Origin: Aquabacterium humicola
GTDB lineage: Bacteria; Pseudomonadota; Gammaproteobacteria; Burkholderiales; Burkholderiaceae_C
Direction of reading: 5' to 3'
NCBI RefSeq assembly: GCF_030167915.1
Contig: NZ_JARGNB010000002.1
Coordinates: 62,001 to 126,000 of the forward strand
Length of the DNA stretch: 64,000 nucleotides
Part shown: piece by piece, positions 55,552 to 64,000 of the stretch
Layout: every line of letters starts with the position of its first letter
Position numbering within the stretch: the stretch's first letter is position 1
The notes under the pieces: generated by a model
Database searches by the model: none
Told to the model about the DNA's origin: nothing
Seen by the model: only the letters and a program-made list of their open reading frames with translations
Translations under genes and position numbers: made by a program

Positions 55552-56664
55552 TCACCCCCGGCCGGAGGCCAGGACGCGCCGATAGACGCCAAGGTACGCG
55601 TCCGCGCAGCGTGGCCACGCGAAGTGGCGGGCATGGGCGGTGGTGGCCTCGGCCCGGCCGGGCGTGCGGTGCGCAGCGAGGCCGGCTTCGATGGCCGCGC
55701 GCATGTGCGCGGCGTCGAAGCGGTCGAAGTAGTAGGCCGCGTCGCCGCCGACTTCCGGCAGCGAGGTCAGCCGTGACAGGAACACCGGCTTGCCGAAGTG
55801 CATCGCCTCGATCGGCGGCAGGCCGAAGCCTTCGGCGAGCGACGGGAACAGAAAGCCCTCGCAGTGGGCGTAGAGCCAGGCCTTCTCGGCCTCGCTGATG
55901 TCCAGGCGCAGCGTGACGTTGGCCAGGCCGCGTTCGGCGATGCCGCGCTCGACGGTGGCGGTGTAGTCGCTGGTCGCGCCGGCCAGCACCAGCGCGTGGT
56001 CGGGCCAGGCCGCGGCCAGGTCGAGCAGCGCGGCGATGTTCTTCGTCGGCGCCAGTCTGCTGACGTGCAAGAGGTACGGCCGTTCGGGCAGGCCCTCGGG
56101 GCGGGTCTGCGCGATGCGCGTCAGGTCGGTCGCGCCGTTGTGGACCACGACCGGCGGCGTGCGCAGCGCGGGCAGCTCGCGCGCGAGGTCGCCGGCGACG
56201 TAGTGCGTGATCGCGACCACCGCGTCCAGCGGCGCCAGCCGCCGCGCGAGGCGTGCGCGATAGCGCTCGCGCTTGGCGCCGCTCTTGGTGTGCAGGAAGT
56301 TCAGGTCGTGCACCGTCTCGATGCGTCGGCGCGACCCCAGCGGCGCGCGCAGGCGGTTGTGCTGGTGCAGCGTGTGCCAGAGGTCGAAGCGCTGGCCGCC
56401 CTCGGCCGCGAAGCGCGGCGCGGCGACATGCAGCAGCCGCTGCAGCGTGTGGGTCGGCAGGTAGCCGACGCGGTCGCCGAAGAGGCCCTGGAACGCGGCC
56501 GGCAGGTGGAAGTGCAGCGCGATGCGCTCGGTTTCGCGCAGCTCGTCGGCGCGCGCGGCGAGCGCGCCGCACAGCTGGCGCGAGAACTCGCCCAGGCCGT
56601 CGTTCCAGTGGCGGATGTGGCCGAGGCCGATGCCGACGTGGCGCAGCGGCGGCGAAGGGCTCAT
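55552..56664 (-). CDS. Glycosyltransferase family 4
   Basis: 370 residues. N-terminal VGIGLGHIRHWNDGLGEFSRQLCGAL, HVSRLAPTKNIAALLDL, and FPSLAEGFGLPPIEAMHFGKPVFLSRLTSLPEVGGDAAYYF with E-x7-E. The start overlaps the stop of the GT9 gene (ATGA); the next gene starts 8 bp after its stop. Likely adds mannose- or glucose-type sugars to LPS core. Confidence 0.92.
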   Translation of the reverse strand: MSPSPPLRHVGIGLGHIRHWNDGLGEFSRQLCGALAARADELRETERIALHFHLPAAFQGLFGDRVGYLPTHTLQRLLHVAAPRFAAEGGQRFDLWHTLHQHNRLRAPLGSRRRIETVHDLNFLHTKSGAKRERYRARLARRLAPLDAVVAITHYVAGDLARELPALRTPPVVVHNGATDLTRIAQTRPEGLPERPYLLHVSRLAPTKNIAALLDLAAAWPDHALVLAGATSDYTATVERGIAERGLANVTLRLDISEAEKAWLYAHCEGFLFPSLAEGFGLPPIEAMHFGKPVFLSRLTSLPEVGGDAAYYFDRFDAAHMRAAIEAGLAAHRTPGRAEATTAHARHFAWPRCADAYLGVYRRVLASGRG

Positions 56665-57659
56665 CCGATGCGGGTCTCGGCCGGTGCGGGCGCGGGTGCC
56701 GCGGTTCCGCCATCGGCCAGGTGCGCCTGCACGCGCTCGATCACCTCGTCGACCGACGGCCACTCGGGCCAGCGGCGCACGATCTGCACGGTCGGCCCCC
56801 AGGGGGCCCATTGTTCGGGCTTGGTCGGTCCGAGCACGCTGAGCACCGGCGCACCGACCGCGGCGGCGAGGTGGGCCGGCCCGGTGTCGTTCGACACCAC
56901 CAGCGCGGACCGCCGCAGCAGCCCTCCGTAGGCGCCGAGGTCGACGCCGGCGAGCAGCTTCACGCCCGGGTAGTGCGAGGTGATCAGCGCGTCTTCGCCC
57001 GGCCCGGGGCAGGCGACGACATCGCGGCCGCAGCGCTGCAGCGCCAGCGCGAACTCGGGGAAGGCCGGCCAGGTCTTCTCCTGGTCCTCGAACAGGCCGC
57101 CGGCGAACGGGCAGACCACGACGAAGCCGGGCCGCACCTGGGCGCGCGCGAGCACCTCGTCGGCCCGCTGCTGGTCGGCCGGGCGCGTCTTCAGATCGAT
57201 CACCGGCGGCGGCGCGGCGTCCATGCGCAGGAAGCGGCAGGCGAGCTGCCAGTAGCTGGCGAGCGCATGGCCGCCGTAGACCAGGGGCTCGCTGCGGCGA
57301 AGCAGCAGGCTGCGGGCTTCCTGGCGGTAGCCCACCGCCTTCAGGCCGGCCAGGCGCATCTCGAGCGCGCTGGAGAAGGAGGTCGGCAGCACCAGCGCGT
57401 TCTCGCGGCGGTCGAAGCCGGGGTCGCGTGCCGCCGCGTCGACGTGCAGTCGGCGCAGCTGCGCGACACGCTCCTTCAACCGCTTGGGCCGCGCATGCGT
57501 CGCCCACTGTTCGCCGGCCAGCAGCGGCGCGGCCCAGCGCTCGCCCACCAGCTGCAGCTCGTAGCCGTGCGACTGCAGCAGCCGCAGCGCAGGCACGCCG
57601 AGGATCACGTCTCCCACCCAGTTGCGCAGGCGAACGATCAACGGGCGAGGCGGCGTCAT
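56661..57659 (-). CDS. Glycosyltransferase family 9 (heptosyltransferase-like)
   Basis: 332 residues. RLRNWVGDVILGVPALRLL, CPFAGGLFEDQEKTWPAFPEFALAL and VSNDTGPAHLAAAVGAPVLSVLGPTKPEQWAPWG are the GT9 fingerprint, as in WaaF/WaaQ. First of four coupled genes (GT9-GT4-GT4-methyltransferase), divergent from DUF4254-waaC. Confidence 0.9.
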   Translation of the reverse strand: MTPPRPLIVRLRNWVGDVILGVPALRLLQSHGYELQLVGERWAAPLLAGEQWATHARPKRLKERVAQLRRLHVDAAARDPGFDRRENALVLPTSFSSALEMRLAGLKAVGYRQEARSLLLRRSEPLVYGGHALASYWQLACRFLRMDAAPPPVIDLKTRPADQQRADEVLARAQVRPGFVVVCPFAGGLFEDQEKTWPAFPEFALALQRCGRDVVACPGPGEDALITSHYPGVKLLAGVDLGAYGGLLRRSALVVSNDTGPAHLAAAVGAPVLSVLGPTKPEQWAPWGPTVQIVRRWPEWPSVDEVIERVQAHLADGGTAAPAPAPAETRIG

Positions 57660-57747
57660 GCTTTACGGGGGACGGCGTTGGCGCCGCCGTGCCGGGCGCT
57701 GAGCAAGCCAAGGATAATTCCGGGTCCGCATTCTGCCATCCGCGACC

Positions 57748-58404
57748 ATGAGCGATTCACCGCCGACCCTTCCGCGCGCCGCCGAGGTGATCGCGCTGCA
57801 CGACGACCTGCTGGCGCGCGCCGACTGGCCCGGCGACGAGCCGGCCCCCCGCGACGACGGCCTGTGGCGCTGGGTGCAGAGCAACCACCGCTTCAACTGC
57901 CGCCTGTGGGCCGAGGAAGACCTGGCGCGCCGCACCAAGGTGTCCGACAGCGAGATCGCCGCCAACAAGCGCGCGATCGACGGCTTCAACCAGGCCCGCA
58001 ACGACGCCACCGAACGGGTCGACGAGCTGCTGCTGATCGCGCTGGGCCTCGTCGATGCGGCCTCGGCGCGCACCGACGCGCCCGTGTCGACCGTGCCCGC
58101 CGGCGCGCGCCTGAACAGCGAGACCGCCGGCAGCATGATCGACCGCATGTCGATCATGGCGCTGAAGGTGCACGCCATGCGGGCGCAGACGCTGCGCACC
58201 GACGTCGACGCGGCGCACGTCGATTCCAGCCGCGGCAAGCTGGCGCGGCTCGAGCAGCAGCGCGCCGACCTGGGGCAATGCCTCGATGCGCTGCTGGCCG
58301 ATGCGGCCGCCGGACGCGCGTACTTCAAGGTTTATCGGCAGTTCAAGATGTACAACGATCCGCGCTTCAACCCGGCGCTGGTGGCCGAGAAGGCGCGCGG
58401 GTGA
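57748..58404 (+). CDS. DUF4254-family protein
   Basis: 218 residues, helical. VIALHDDLLARADWP, RWVQSNHRFNCRLWAEEDLARR, NQARNDATERVDELLL, GSMIDRMSIMALKVHAMRAQT and the C-terminal YFKVYRQFKMYNDPRFNPAL match DUF4254, typically encoded in LPS loci. Function unknown. GATAAT at 57713-57718 is a possible -10 in the divergent region. Confidence 0.85.
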   Translation: MSDSPPTLPRAAEVIALHDDLLARADWPGDEPAPRDDGLWRWVQSNHRFNCRLWAEEDLARRTKVSDSEIAANKRAIDGFNQARNDATERVDELLLIALGLVDAASARTDAPVSTVPAGARLNSETAGSMIDRMSIMALKVHAMRAQTLRTDVDAAHVDSSRGKLARLEQQRADLGQCLDALLADAAAGRAYFKVYRQFKMYNDPRFNPALVAEKARG

Positions 58405-58486
58405 GCCGGCCGCCGGGCCGCCCCAAGGCCGGCGAAGTCCCCTCGGGGGACCGGTGGCGGTACTCCGCCGCCGAGGGGCCAGTGAC
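58404..58486 (+). repeat. GC-rich palindromic intergenic mosaic, copy 3
   Basis: The core GCCGCCGGGCCGCCCCAAGG is at 58409-58428, followed by a CCCCTCGGGG palindrome and CCGCCGCCGAGGGG. It fills nearly all the space between the DUF4254 and waaC genes and may attenuate or stabilise the message. Confidence 0.6.
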
Positions 58487-59449
58487 GTGAAGCTGCTGAT
58501 CGTCAAGACCTCGTCGATGGGCGACGTGGTCCATGCGCTGCCGGCGATCAGCGACATCCGGCGGCTGCGGCCGGGCGTGGTGATCGACTGGCTGGTCGAG
58601 GCGCCGTTCGCCGCGATCCCGCGCCTGCATCCGGCGGTGCGCCGCGTGCTGCCGCTGGCCTGGCGCAAGTGGCGCAAGTCGCTGCTGCAGCGCGAGACGC
58701 GCGCAGCGATGACGGCCTTGCGCGACGAACTGCGCAGCGAGTCCTACGACCTCGTGCTCGACCTGCAGGGCCTGCTGAAGAGCGTGATGTGGGGGCTGCA
58801 GGCGCGCGGCCCGCTGGTCGGCTACGACCGCGCCAGCATCCGCGAGCCGTTGGCGGCGCTGTGCTACCAGCGCACCGCCGCGGTGTCGCGCGAGCTGCAT
58901 GCCGTCGAGCGCTGCCGCCGCCTCGCTGCCGCGCACCTGGCCTACCCGATGCCGCCCGAACCGCCCGACTTCGGGATCCACGCGCCGCCCTCGGGATCGT
59001 GGCAAGCGCCGGTGCTCGGTGCCGCGCTGATCCCCTGCGCCAGCCGGCCGGAGAAGCTGTGGCCGGAAGACCACTGGATCGCCGTCGGCCAGCGTCTCGT
59101 GCGGGCCAGGCTGAAGCCGGTCGTGCTGTGGGGCAACGACGAGGAGCGCCAGCGCGCCGAGCGCATCGCCGCCGGCTGCGACGGCCTCGTGCCGCCGTTC
59201 CTGACCGTCGCCGAGACCGCCGCGGTGCTCGGCCAGGCGCGCCAGGTGGTCGGGCTGGACACCGGCTTTTCGCACCTGGGTGCCGCGTTCGGCGCACCGA
59301 CGATCGGCATCTACTGCGACCACGAGCCGGGGCTGGCCGGCATCACCGGGCCGGGGCGCGTCGGGAGCCTCGGCGGCAAGGGCCAGGTGCCGACGTGCGA
59401 GGCGGTGCTGGCGAAGCTGGAAGAGCACCTGAAGCGGCCGCGCGGCTGA
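58487..59449 (+). CDS. waaC: Lipopolysaccharide heptosyltransferase I
   Basis: 320 residues, GTG start. KLLIVKTSSMGDVVHALPAISDIRRLRPG, then RRVLPLAWRKWRKSL, VLDLQGLLKS, REPLAALCYQR and VVGLDTGFSHLGAAFGAPTIGIYC match WaaC closely. Adds the first heptose to Kdo of the inner core. DUF4254 precedes it on the same strand. Confidence 0.95.
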   Translation: MKLLIVKTSSMGDVVHALPAISDIRRLRPGVVIDWLVEAPFAAIPRLHPAVRRVLPLAWRKWRKSLLQRETRAAMTALRDELRSESYDLVLDLQGLLKSVMWGLQARGPLVGYDRASIREPLAALCYQRTAAVSRELHAVERCRRLAAAHLAYPMPPEPPDFGIHAPPSGSWQAPVLGAALIPCASRPEKLWPEDHWIAVGQRLVRARLKPVVLWGNDEERQRAERIAAGCDGLVPPFLTVAETAAVLGQARQVVGLDTGFSHLGAAFGAPTIGIYCDHEPGLAGITGPGRVGSLGGKGQVPTCEAVLAKLEEHLKRPRG

Positions 59450-59531
59450 GCGCCATCGACTCCCGCGAACGCGGGGTGACCCCTAGCACGCAGACGCCAC
59501 GGGGCCGCGCGCAGTGCAACACTGGCGCACA

Positions 59532-59552
59532 ACGACACCTGTTGTGTGTCGT
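59532..59552. promoter_or_regulatory. Inverted repeat upstream of the fibro-slime gene
   Basis: Perfect ACGACAC (59532-59538), 7 bp, GTGTCGT (59546-59552), ending 3 bp before the GAGAGGAGG ribosome-binding site. Either an operator or a 5' stem-loop at the translation start. Confidence 0.45.
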
Positions 59553-59567
59553 CGAGAGGAGGCCCTG

Positions 59568-60350
59568 ATGTCGATGCGCCTGCCCCACCTCGCTGCCGCG
59601 GCGCTGCTGTGCGCCGGCAGCATCGCCGCCCAGGCGGCCATCACCCTGACCGGCACGGTGCGCGATTTCGCCGCCGACGGCGTCAACTTCGAGGGGTCGA
59701 TCATCGGCCTCGTCCCGGGCCTGGTGAGCCCGACGCTCGCCGGACCCTCGCCGACGCTGACCGCCTTCGGCTCGACGCTGATCAGCAGCGCCGGTGCCGG
59801 CGGCTTCCCGCTCTGGTACACCAAGGCCGCGGACTCGATGCCGCTCGCGCTGACGCTGACCGAGAAGGCCGGCAGCCCCGGCATCTACGAGTACACCGAC
59901 CTCAGCTTCTTCCCGATCGACGGCCTGCTGCTGAACACCGGCGTGCCGGGCACCAACTTCCACTTCACCTACCAGATCGCCGCCACGTTCGACTACGCGC
60001 CGGGCACCGGCCAGACCTTCAGCTTCACCGGCGACGACGACGTCTGGGTCTACTTCGACAAGATCATCGGCATCGACCTGGGCGGCGTGCATGGCGCGGC
60101 CTCGTCCACCGTGAGCCTGGACACGCTGTTCGGCTTCGGCACGCCCGGCGCGAAGGCGGCCGGCACCTACAGCTTCGACTTCTTCTTCGCCGAGCGGCAC
60201 ACCTCGGCATCGACGCTGCACATCGAGACGTCGCTGGTGCTGGCGCCGCCGCCGCCACCGGGGATCCCCGAGCCGCCGGGCCTGGCGCTGGTGGCGCTTG
60301 CGCTGGCCGCGCTCGGGGCGGCGTCGCGCCGCATGGCGCGCCGAGGCTGA
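59568..60350 (+). CDS. Exported fibro-slime-domain protein with PEP-CTERM-like tail
   Basis: 260 residues. Signal peptide MSMRLPHLAAAALLCAGSIAAQA; central fibro-slime domain recognised by FTYQIAATFDYAPGTGQTFSFTGDDDVWVYFDKIIGIDLGGVHGA. The C-terminus is PEPPGLALVALALAALGAASRRMARRG: Pro-Glu-Pro, a short hydrophobic helix and arginines, i.e. a PEP-CTERM sorting signal for exosortase. No exosortase is in the window. Likely a surface or matrix protein. Confidence 0.85.
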   Translation: MSMRLPHLAAAALLCAGSIAAQAAITLTGTVRDFAADGVNFEGSIIGLVPGLVSPTLAGPSPTLTAFGSTLISSAGAGGFPLWYTKAADSMPLALTLTEKAGSPGIYEYTDLSFFPIDGLLLNTGVPGTNFHFTYQIAATFDYAPGTGQTFSFTGDDDVWVYFDKIIGIDLGGVHGAASSTVSLDTLFGFGTPGAKAAGTYSFDFFFAERHTSASTLHIETSLVLAPPPPPGIPEPPGLALVALALAALGAASRRMARRG

Positions 60351-60357
60351 GCAGGCC

Positions 60358-61512
60358 TCAGAGCTCCTCGATGCGCTGGGGCGGGAAGCTGTCCCAGCTG
60401 AGGCAGCCCGGGCACTGCCAGAAGTGCCGCTGGGCCTCGAAGCCGCAGGCGGCGCAGCGGTAGCGCTGCAGCGGCCGCGCGGCGCGGGCCACCGCGTCGC
60501 GCACGCTCTGGCGCGCAAACTCGGGCCAGGTGGCGCGCGGCGTGTCCAGCAGCTCCAGCGCCGCCGACAGGCTGGGCTGGCTGCGCAGCAGCTCCAGCAG
60601 CTGCGGCGCGGCGCCCGCCGGCGTGCCTTCCAGCGTCGCCAGCGCGCGCAGCAGGTCGATGCCCGGCAAACGTTCGTACAGCTGCTTCAGCACCTGCAGC
60701 GCCGCCTCGGTCTGGCCGGCCGACTGGGCGAAGGCGGCGAATTCGTGCGCGAGGCGGGCGAAGGATTCGGGTGCACGCTGGCGCAGCTCGGCCCAGGCGG
60801 CCATCGCGTCGTCCGTGCGTCCCTGCCGCGCGAGGCGCTGCGCGCGCAGCAGCAGGGGCCGCGGCGCATGCGGCGCGGCCTCGTGGGCCTTCGCCAGCGC
60901 CGTGTCGGCGGCCGCGCTGTCGCCGCGGTCGTCGGCTTCGATCGCCAGTTCGCACTGGTAATGCGCGATGCGGGTGGCGAAGGAACCGGTGCCGCTCTTT
61001 TCCAGCTGCACGGCCACTTCCGCGGCGCCGCGCCAGTCGCGCGAGCGTTCGTAGAGGCCCAGGCGCGCCAGCCGCGCCTCGGTGTCGAAGGGCGTGCCTT
61101 CGAGCGCGCGGAAGGCCTCTTCGGCGCGGTCGAAGAGCCCGGCCTTCATGTAGTCCTGCGCCAGCGCATGCTGCGCGCGCTGGCGGTCGGCCGTCGCCAG
61201 GTCGGCCCGCTGCAGCAGGTGTTCGTGCACGCGGACCGCGCGTTCGAACTCGCCGCGCCGGCGGAACAGGTTGCCGAGCGCGAAGTGCAGCTCGCTGGTG
61301 TCCGGATCGGCCTGCACCGCCTCGATGAAGGCATCGATGGCCTTGTCGGGCTGTTCGTTGAGCAGCAGGTTCAGGCCCTTGAAGTAGGCCTTGGGCGCGG
61401 CGCGGTCGGCGCGTTTCCACTGCCGCAGGTCGAAGCGCGAGGCGGTCCAGCCGAGTGCGAAGGCGACCGGCAGGCCGATCAGCAACCACTGGAAGAAGTC
61501 GAAGTTCTCCAT
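60358..61512 (-). CDS. lapB: Lipopolysaccharide assembly protein LapB
   Basis: 384 residues. N-terminal membrane anchor (WLLIGLPVAFALGWTASRFD), about nine TPR units, and a C-terminal rubredoxin-type knuckle YRCAACGFEAQRHFWQCPGCLSWDSF. LapB controls LpxC turnover through FtsH. Start 9 bp after lapA. Confidence 0.95.
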   Translation of the reverse strand: MENFDFFQWLLIGLPVAFALGWTASRFDLRQWKRADRAAPKAYFKGLNLLLNEQPDKAIDAFIEAVQADPDTSELHFALGNLFRRRGEFERAVRVHEHLLQRADLATADRQRAQHALAQDYMKAGLFDRAEEAFRALEGTPFDTEARLARLGLYERSRDWRGAAEVAVQLEKSGTGSFATRIAHYQCELAIEADDRGDSAAADTALAKAHEAAPHAPRPLLLRAQRLARQGRTDDAMAAWAELRQRAPESFARLAHEFAAFAQSAGQTEAALQVLKQLYERLPGIDLLRALATLEGTPAGAAPQLLELLRSQPSLSAALELLDTPRATWPEFARQSVRDAVARAARPLQRYRCAACGFEAQRHFWQCPGCLSWDSFPPQRIEEL

Positions 61513-61521
61513 GCGCCGCGT

Positions 61522-61845
61522 CTACAGGCCTTCGCGCGGCGGGTGCTCGGGTCCGAACTCGGACGGCGTCACGGTGATGGGCTCGGTGGCCGCTTGCTTC
61601 GGCGGCGGGGGGGGCGTTGGCGTGGCGCGGCGCGCGACGCGGCGATGCTTCCACCATGCCGGCACCATCGCCAGCACGCCCAGGGCGGCGCCGCCGGCGA
61701 ACGCGGCGAGCACGATGATCACCATCGGCGCGCGCCACTGCGCGCCGAAGAACCAGTTCACGACCGCCTGCTGTTCGTTGTTGAGCGCGAACGCGAACAG
61801 CGTGAAGAAGATGAAGGCCCGCACGGCCCAGACGAGGATGCGCAT
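61522..61845 (-). CDS. lapA: LapA-domain membrane protein
   Basis: 107 residues with two membrane helices (AVRAFIFFTLFAFALNN and VIIVLAAFAGGAALGVLAMVPAWW) around NNEQQAVVNWFFG, the LapA/DUF1049 layout. Pairs with lapB in LPS regulation. A terminator separates it from ihfB, so lapAB has its own start; TAGAAT lies 9 nt before the ATG within palindrome CCATTC/GAATGG. Confidence 0.9.
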   Translation of the reverse strand: MRILVWAVRAFIFFTLFAFALNNEQQAVVNWFFGAQWRAPMVIIVLAAFAGGAALGVLAMVPAWWKHRRVARRATPTPPPPPKQAATEPITVTPSEFGPEHPPREGL

Positions 61846-61885
61846 CGCGGCGCCATTCTATGAATGGTGCTCGGGCGGCTCCATG

Positions 61886-61909
61886 AAAAAGGGACCCGTG
61901 TGGGTCCCT
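61886..61909 (-). terminator. Rho-independent terminator after ihfB
   Basis: On the minus strand AGGGACCC, loop ACAC, GGGTCCCT, then TTTTT (61890-61886): 8-bp perfect stem with a T-tract. It ends the rpsA-ihfB transcript before lapA. Confidence 0.9.
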
Positions 61910-61934
61910 CGAAACAGTCTTGACGCGGGCCGCT

Positions 61935-62249
61935 TCAGCGCGACGGCGGTTCGTCGTCGAGCACCGGCAGGCGGTCGTCGACCGATTCGCGCAGCGCCTT
62001 GCCGGGCTTGAAGTGCGGCACCAGCTTCTCGGGGATCGTCACCTTCTCGCCGCTGCGCGGGTTGCGCCCGACGCGCGGCGGCCGCCGGTTGATCGAGAAG
62101 CTGCCGAAACCGCGGATCTCGATGCGGTGGCCGCGCGCGAGCGCGTCGGTCATCGCATCGAGGATCGTCTTGACCGCGAATTCGGTGTCGCGCTGCGTCA
62201 GCTGGCCGAAGCGTTCGGCCAGCTTGGCCACGAGATCGGATCGGGTCAT
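61935..62249 (-). CDS. ihfB: Integration host factor beta subunit
   Basis: 104 residues. [32 protein letters not shown], then [29 protein letters not shown] and the DNA-bending arm and [14 protein letters not shown] bends DNA for replication, recombination and sigma-54 promoters. Follows rpsA after a 155-bp palindromic spacer. Confidence 0.97.
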   Translation of the reverse strand: MTRSDLVAKLAERFGQLTQRDTEFAVKTILDAMTDALARGHRIEIRGFGSFSINRRPPRVGRNPRSGEKVTIPEKLVPHFKPGKALRESVDDRLPVLDDEPPSR

Positions 62250-62283
62250 GTCGGTGGTTCAGCCTTGTATTCCCCGGAGGGGA

Positions 62284-62362
62284 CAGGCCGCCGAAGGCGG
62301 CCTGGGGAGCGCGGTCCCTGTCGGAGCGCCAAACCGGATCCGGGTTTCCCGGTCCGGTTTGG
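62284..62362. repeat. Stem-loops between rpsA and ihfB
   Basis: Stem 1: CAGGCCGCC-GAA-GGCGGCCTG (62284-62304), perfect. Stem 2: CCAAACCGGA (62329-62338) with TCCGGTTTGG (62353-62362), continued inside by CCGGG/CCCGG around TTT; only one base bulges. No T-tract, so probably processing or partial attenuation rather than termination. Confidence 0.7.
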
Positions 62363-62404
62363 TCAGCCCCTCGGGGGCGGCCGCCAGGCGGCCGGGGCCA
62401 ACAA

Positions 62405-64000
62405 CTACTCGCGGTCGTTCAGCTTGGCGCGCAGCAGGGCGCCGAGGCTGGTCGTGCCGGCGGTCTCGCGCTCGTTGCTCTGCGCCAGGCGCTGCATGGC
62501 TTCCTGCTGGTCGACGGCGTCCTTGGCCTTGATCGACAGCTGGATCGAACGCGCCTTGCGGTCGACGTTGATGATCATCACCGAGACCTCGTCGCCTTCC
62601 TTCAGCACGTTGCGGGCGTCCTCGACGCGGTCGCGGCTGATTTCGGAAGCGCGCAGGTAGCCGGTGACGTCTTCCGTCAGCTGGATCTCGGCGCCGCGCG
62701 GGTCGACCGACTTGACCTTGCCGTTGACCAGCACGCCGCGGTCGTTGACCGAGGTGTAGTTGGCAAACGGGTCGCCGTCGAGCTGCTTGATGCCCAGCGA
62801 GATGCGCTCGCGCTCGACATCGATGCCGAGCACGATCGCTTCGACTTCCTGGCCCTTCTTGTAGTTGCGCACCGCCTGCTCGCCCGCTTCGTGCCAGGAC
62901 AGGTCGGACAGGTGCACCAGGCCGTCGATGCCGGCCGACAGGCCGACGAAGACGCCGAAGTCGGTGATCGACTTGATCGGGCCCTTGACGCGGTCGCCGC
63001 GCTTGACGTTGGAAGAGAACTCTTCCCACGGGTTGGCCTTGCACTGCTTCATGCCCAGGCTGATGCGGCGCTTGTCCTCGTCGATCTCGAGCACCATGAC
63101 CTCGACCTCGTCGCCCAGCGAGACGACCTTGGCCGGGGCCACGTTCTTGTTGGTCCAGTCCATTTCGGAGACGTGCACCAGGCCTTCGATGCCCGGCTCG
63201 ATCTCGACGAACGCGCCGTAGTCGGCGATGTTGGTGACCTTGCCGAACAGGCGCGTGCCCGACGGGTAGCGGCGCGACACGCCGTGCCACGGGTCGTCGC
63301 CCAGCTGCTTGATGCCCAGCGAGACGCGGTTCTTCTCGGCGTCGAACTTCAGGACCTTGGCCGTCAGCTCCTGGCCGACCGTCACCACTTCGCTCGGGTG
63401 CCGGACACGGCGCCAGGCCATGTCGGTGATGTGCAGCAGGCCGTCGATGCCGCCGAGGTCGACGAACGCGCCGTACTCGGTGATGTTCTTGACCACGCCG
63501 TGCACGATGGCGCCTTCGGTCAGCGTCTCGAGCAGCTTGGCGCGTTCTTCGCCCATCGAAGCCTCGACGACGGCGCGGCGCGACAACACGACGTTGTTGC
63601 GCTTGCGGTCGAGCTTGATGACCTTGAACTCCATCGTCTTGCCTTCGTACGGCGTCAGGTCCTTGACCGGACGCGTATCGATCAGCGAGCCGGGCAGGAA
63701 GGCGCGGATGCCGTTGACCAGCACGGTCAGGCCGCCCTTGACCTTGCCGGAGACGGTGCCGGTGACGAAGTCGCCGGACTCGAGCGCGTTCTCCAGCGAC
63801 AGCCACGACGCCAGGCGCTTGGCCTTGTCGCGCGACAGGATGGTGTCGCCGTAGCCGTTCTCGATGGCGTCGATGGCCACCGAGACGAAGTCGCCGACCT
63901 GGACTTCGAGCTCGCCCTGGTCGTTCTTGAATTCGGCGATCGGGACATAGGCCTCGCTCTTGAGGCCGGCATTCACCACCACGTGGTTGAACTCGATGCG
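62405..64000 (-). CDS. rpsA: 30S ribosomal protein S1 (5' end missing)
   Basis: 531 residues visible, cut by the right edge within the first S1 domain ([24 protein letters not shown]). Six S1/OB repeats follow: e.g. [55 protein letters not shown] and [29 protein letters not shown]1 unfolds mRNA on the 30S. Only about 30 N-terminal residues are missing. TAG stop. Confidence 0.97.
   Translation of the reverse strand, partial: RIEFNHVVVNAGLKSEAYVPIAEFKNDQGELEVQVGDFVSVAIDAIENGYGDTILSRDKAKRLASWLSLENALESGDFVTGTVSGKVKGGLTVLVNGIRAFLPGSLIDTRPVKDLTPYEGKTMEFKVIKLDRKRNNVVLSRRAVVEASMGEERAKLLETLTEGAIVHGVVKNITEYGAFVDLGGIDGLLHITDMAWRRVRHPSEVVTVGQELTAKVLKFDAEKNRVSLGIKQLGDDPWHGVSRRYPSGTRLFGKVTNIADYGAFVEIEPGIEGLVHVSEMDWTNKNVAPAKVVSLGDEVEVMVLEIDEDKRRISLGMKQCKANPWEEFSSNVKRGDRVKGPIKSITDFGVFVGLSAGIDGLVHLSDLSWHEAGEQAVRNYKKGQEVEAIVLGIDVERERISLGIKQLDGDPFANYTSVNDRGVLVNGKVKSVDPRGAEIQLTEDVTGYLRASEISRDRVEDARNVLKEGDEVSVMIINVDRKARSIQLSIKAKDAVDQQEAMQRLAQSNERETAGTTSLGALLRAKLNDRE

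Overview
The window is 64 kb of very GC-rich, densely packed bacterial chromosome. Gene content and order point to a betaproteobacterium of the order Burkholderiales, most likely the Rubrivivax/Methylibium/Piscinibacter/Leptothrix side of the Comamonadaceae/Sphaerotilaceae. The evidence is the kynBUA operon, the rpsP-rimM-trmD-rplS operon, the rpsA-ihfB-lapA-lapB order, a DUF3579 gene, Bug-type (TctC) periplasmic receptors and a waaC/DUF4254 pair. The genus is inference. I see no rRNA, tRNA, CRISPR array, insertion sequence, integrase or prophage; this is ordinary core chromosome with a few accessory genes.

Layout. 1-3.3 kb: TctC-type receptor (cut by the left edge), AraC-type regulator and an alpha-methylacyl-CoA racemase-like CoA-transferase, probably one catabolic locus. 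3.4-8.4 kb: small conserved protein, HtrA/DegP protease, then a convergent receptor plus hybrid-free sensor kinase pair. 8.4-11.3 kb: kynB-kynU-kynA, tryptophan to anthranilate. 11.3-16.1 kb: YkgJ and DUF3052 genes with overlapping divergent starts, a hipBA toxin-antitoxin module with a clear operator/promoter palindrome, and a kinase-universal stress protein fusion overlapping a metallophosphoesterase. 16.1-19.3 kb: argD-argF, DUF3579, rpsT. 19.4-26.5 kb: murJ, a SirB1-like gene, then an AI-2E-type permease, hda, HAD phosphatase, pcnB, folK chain joined by 4-bp ATGA overlaps. 26.6-28.8 kb: DUF47 plus PiT phosphate transporter, and a TM2-like protein. 28.9-31.4 kb: rpsP-rimM-trmD-rplS. 31.4-36.9 kb: CoA pyrophosphatase, CobD/CbiB-like protein, M48 protease-PCD-rsgA, orn, DUF2087. 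37-43 kb: acetoacetate-CoA ligase, FKBP, gluQ, LysR/pirin pair, DUF599. 43-48 kb: DUF1800 lipoprotein and DUF1501 exported protein, alpha/beta hydrolase, trhO. 48-53.6 kb: dnaE, a small exported His-rich protein, a patatin. 53.6-59.5 kb: LPS/polysaccharide glycosyltransferase cluster divergent from DUF4254-waaC. 59.5-64 kb: a fibro-slime/PEP-CTERM exported protein, then lapB-lapA, ihfB and rpsA (cut by the right edge).

Themes. Many genes lie in translationally coupled chains. Several genes with no Shine-Dalgarno sequence have a -10-like hexamer ending only 6-8 nt before the start codon, which suggests leaderless mRNAs. GC-rich palindromic mosaics recur between genes, including three identical 20-bp cores. 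I found no convincing wholly new system. The best leads are the kinase-USP/phosphoesterase pair, the hipBA regulatory palindrome, the leaderless-start pattern, the 3' hairpin array of rplS and the overlapping divergent start codons at 11.7 kb. No gap between genes exceeds about 300 bp.
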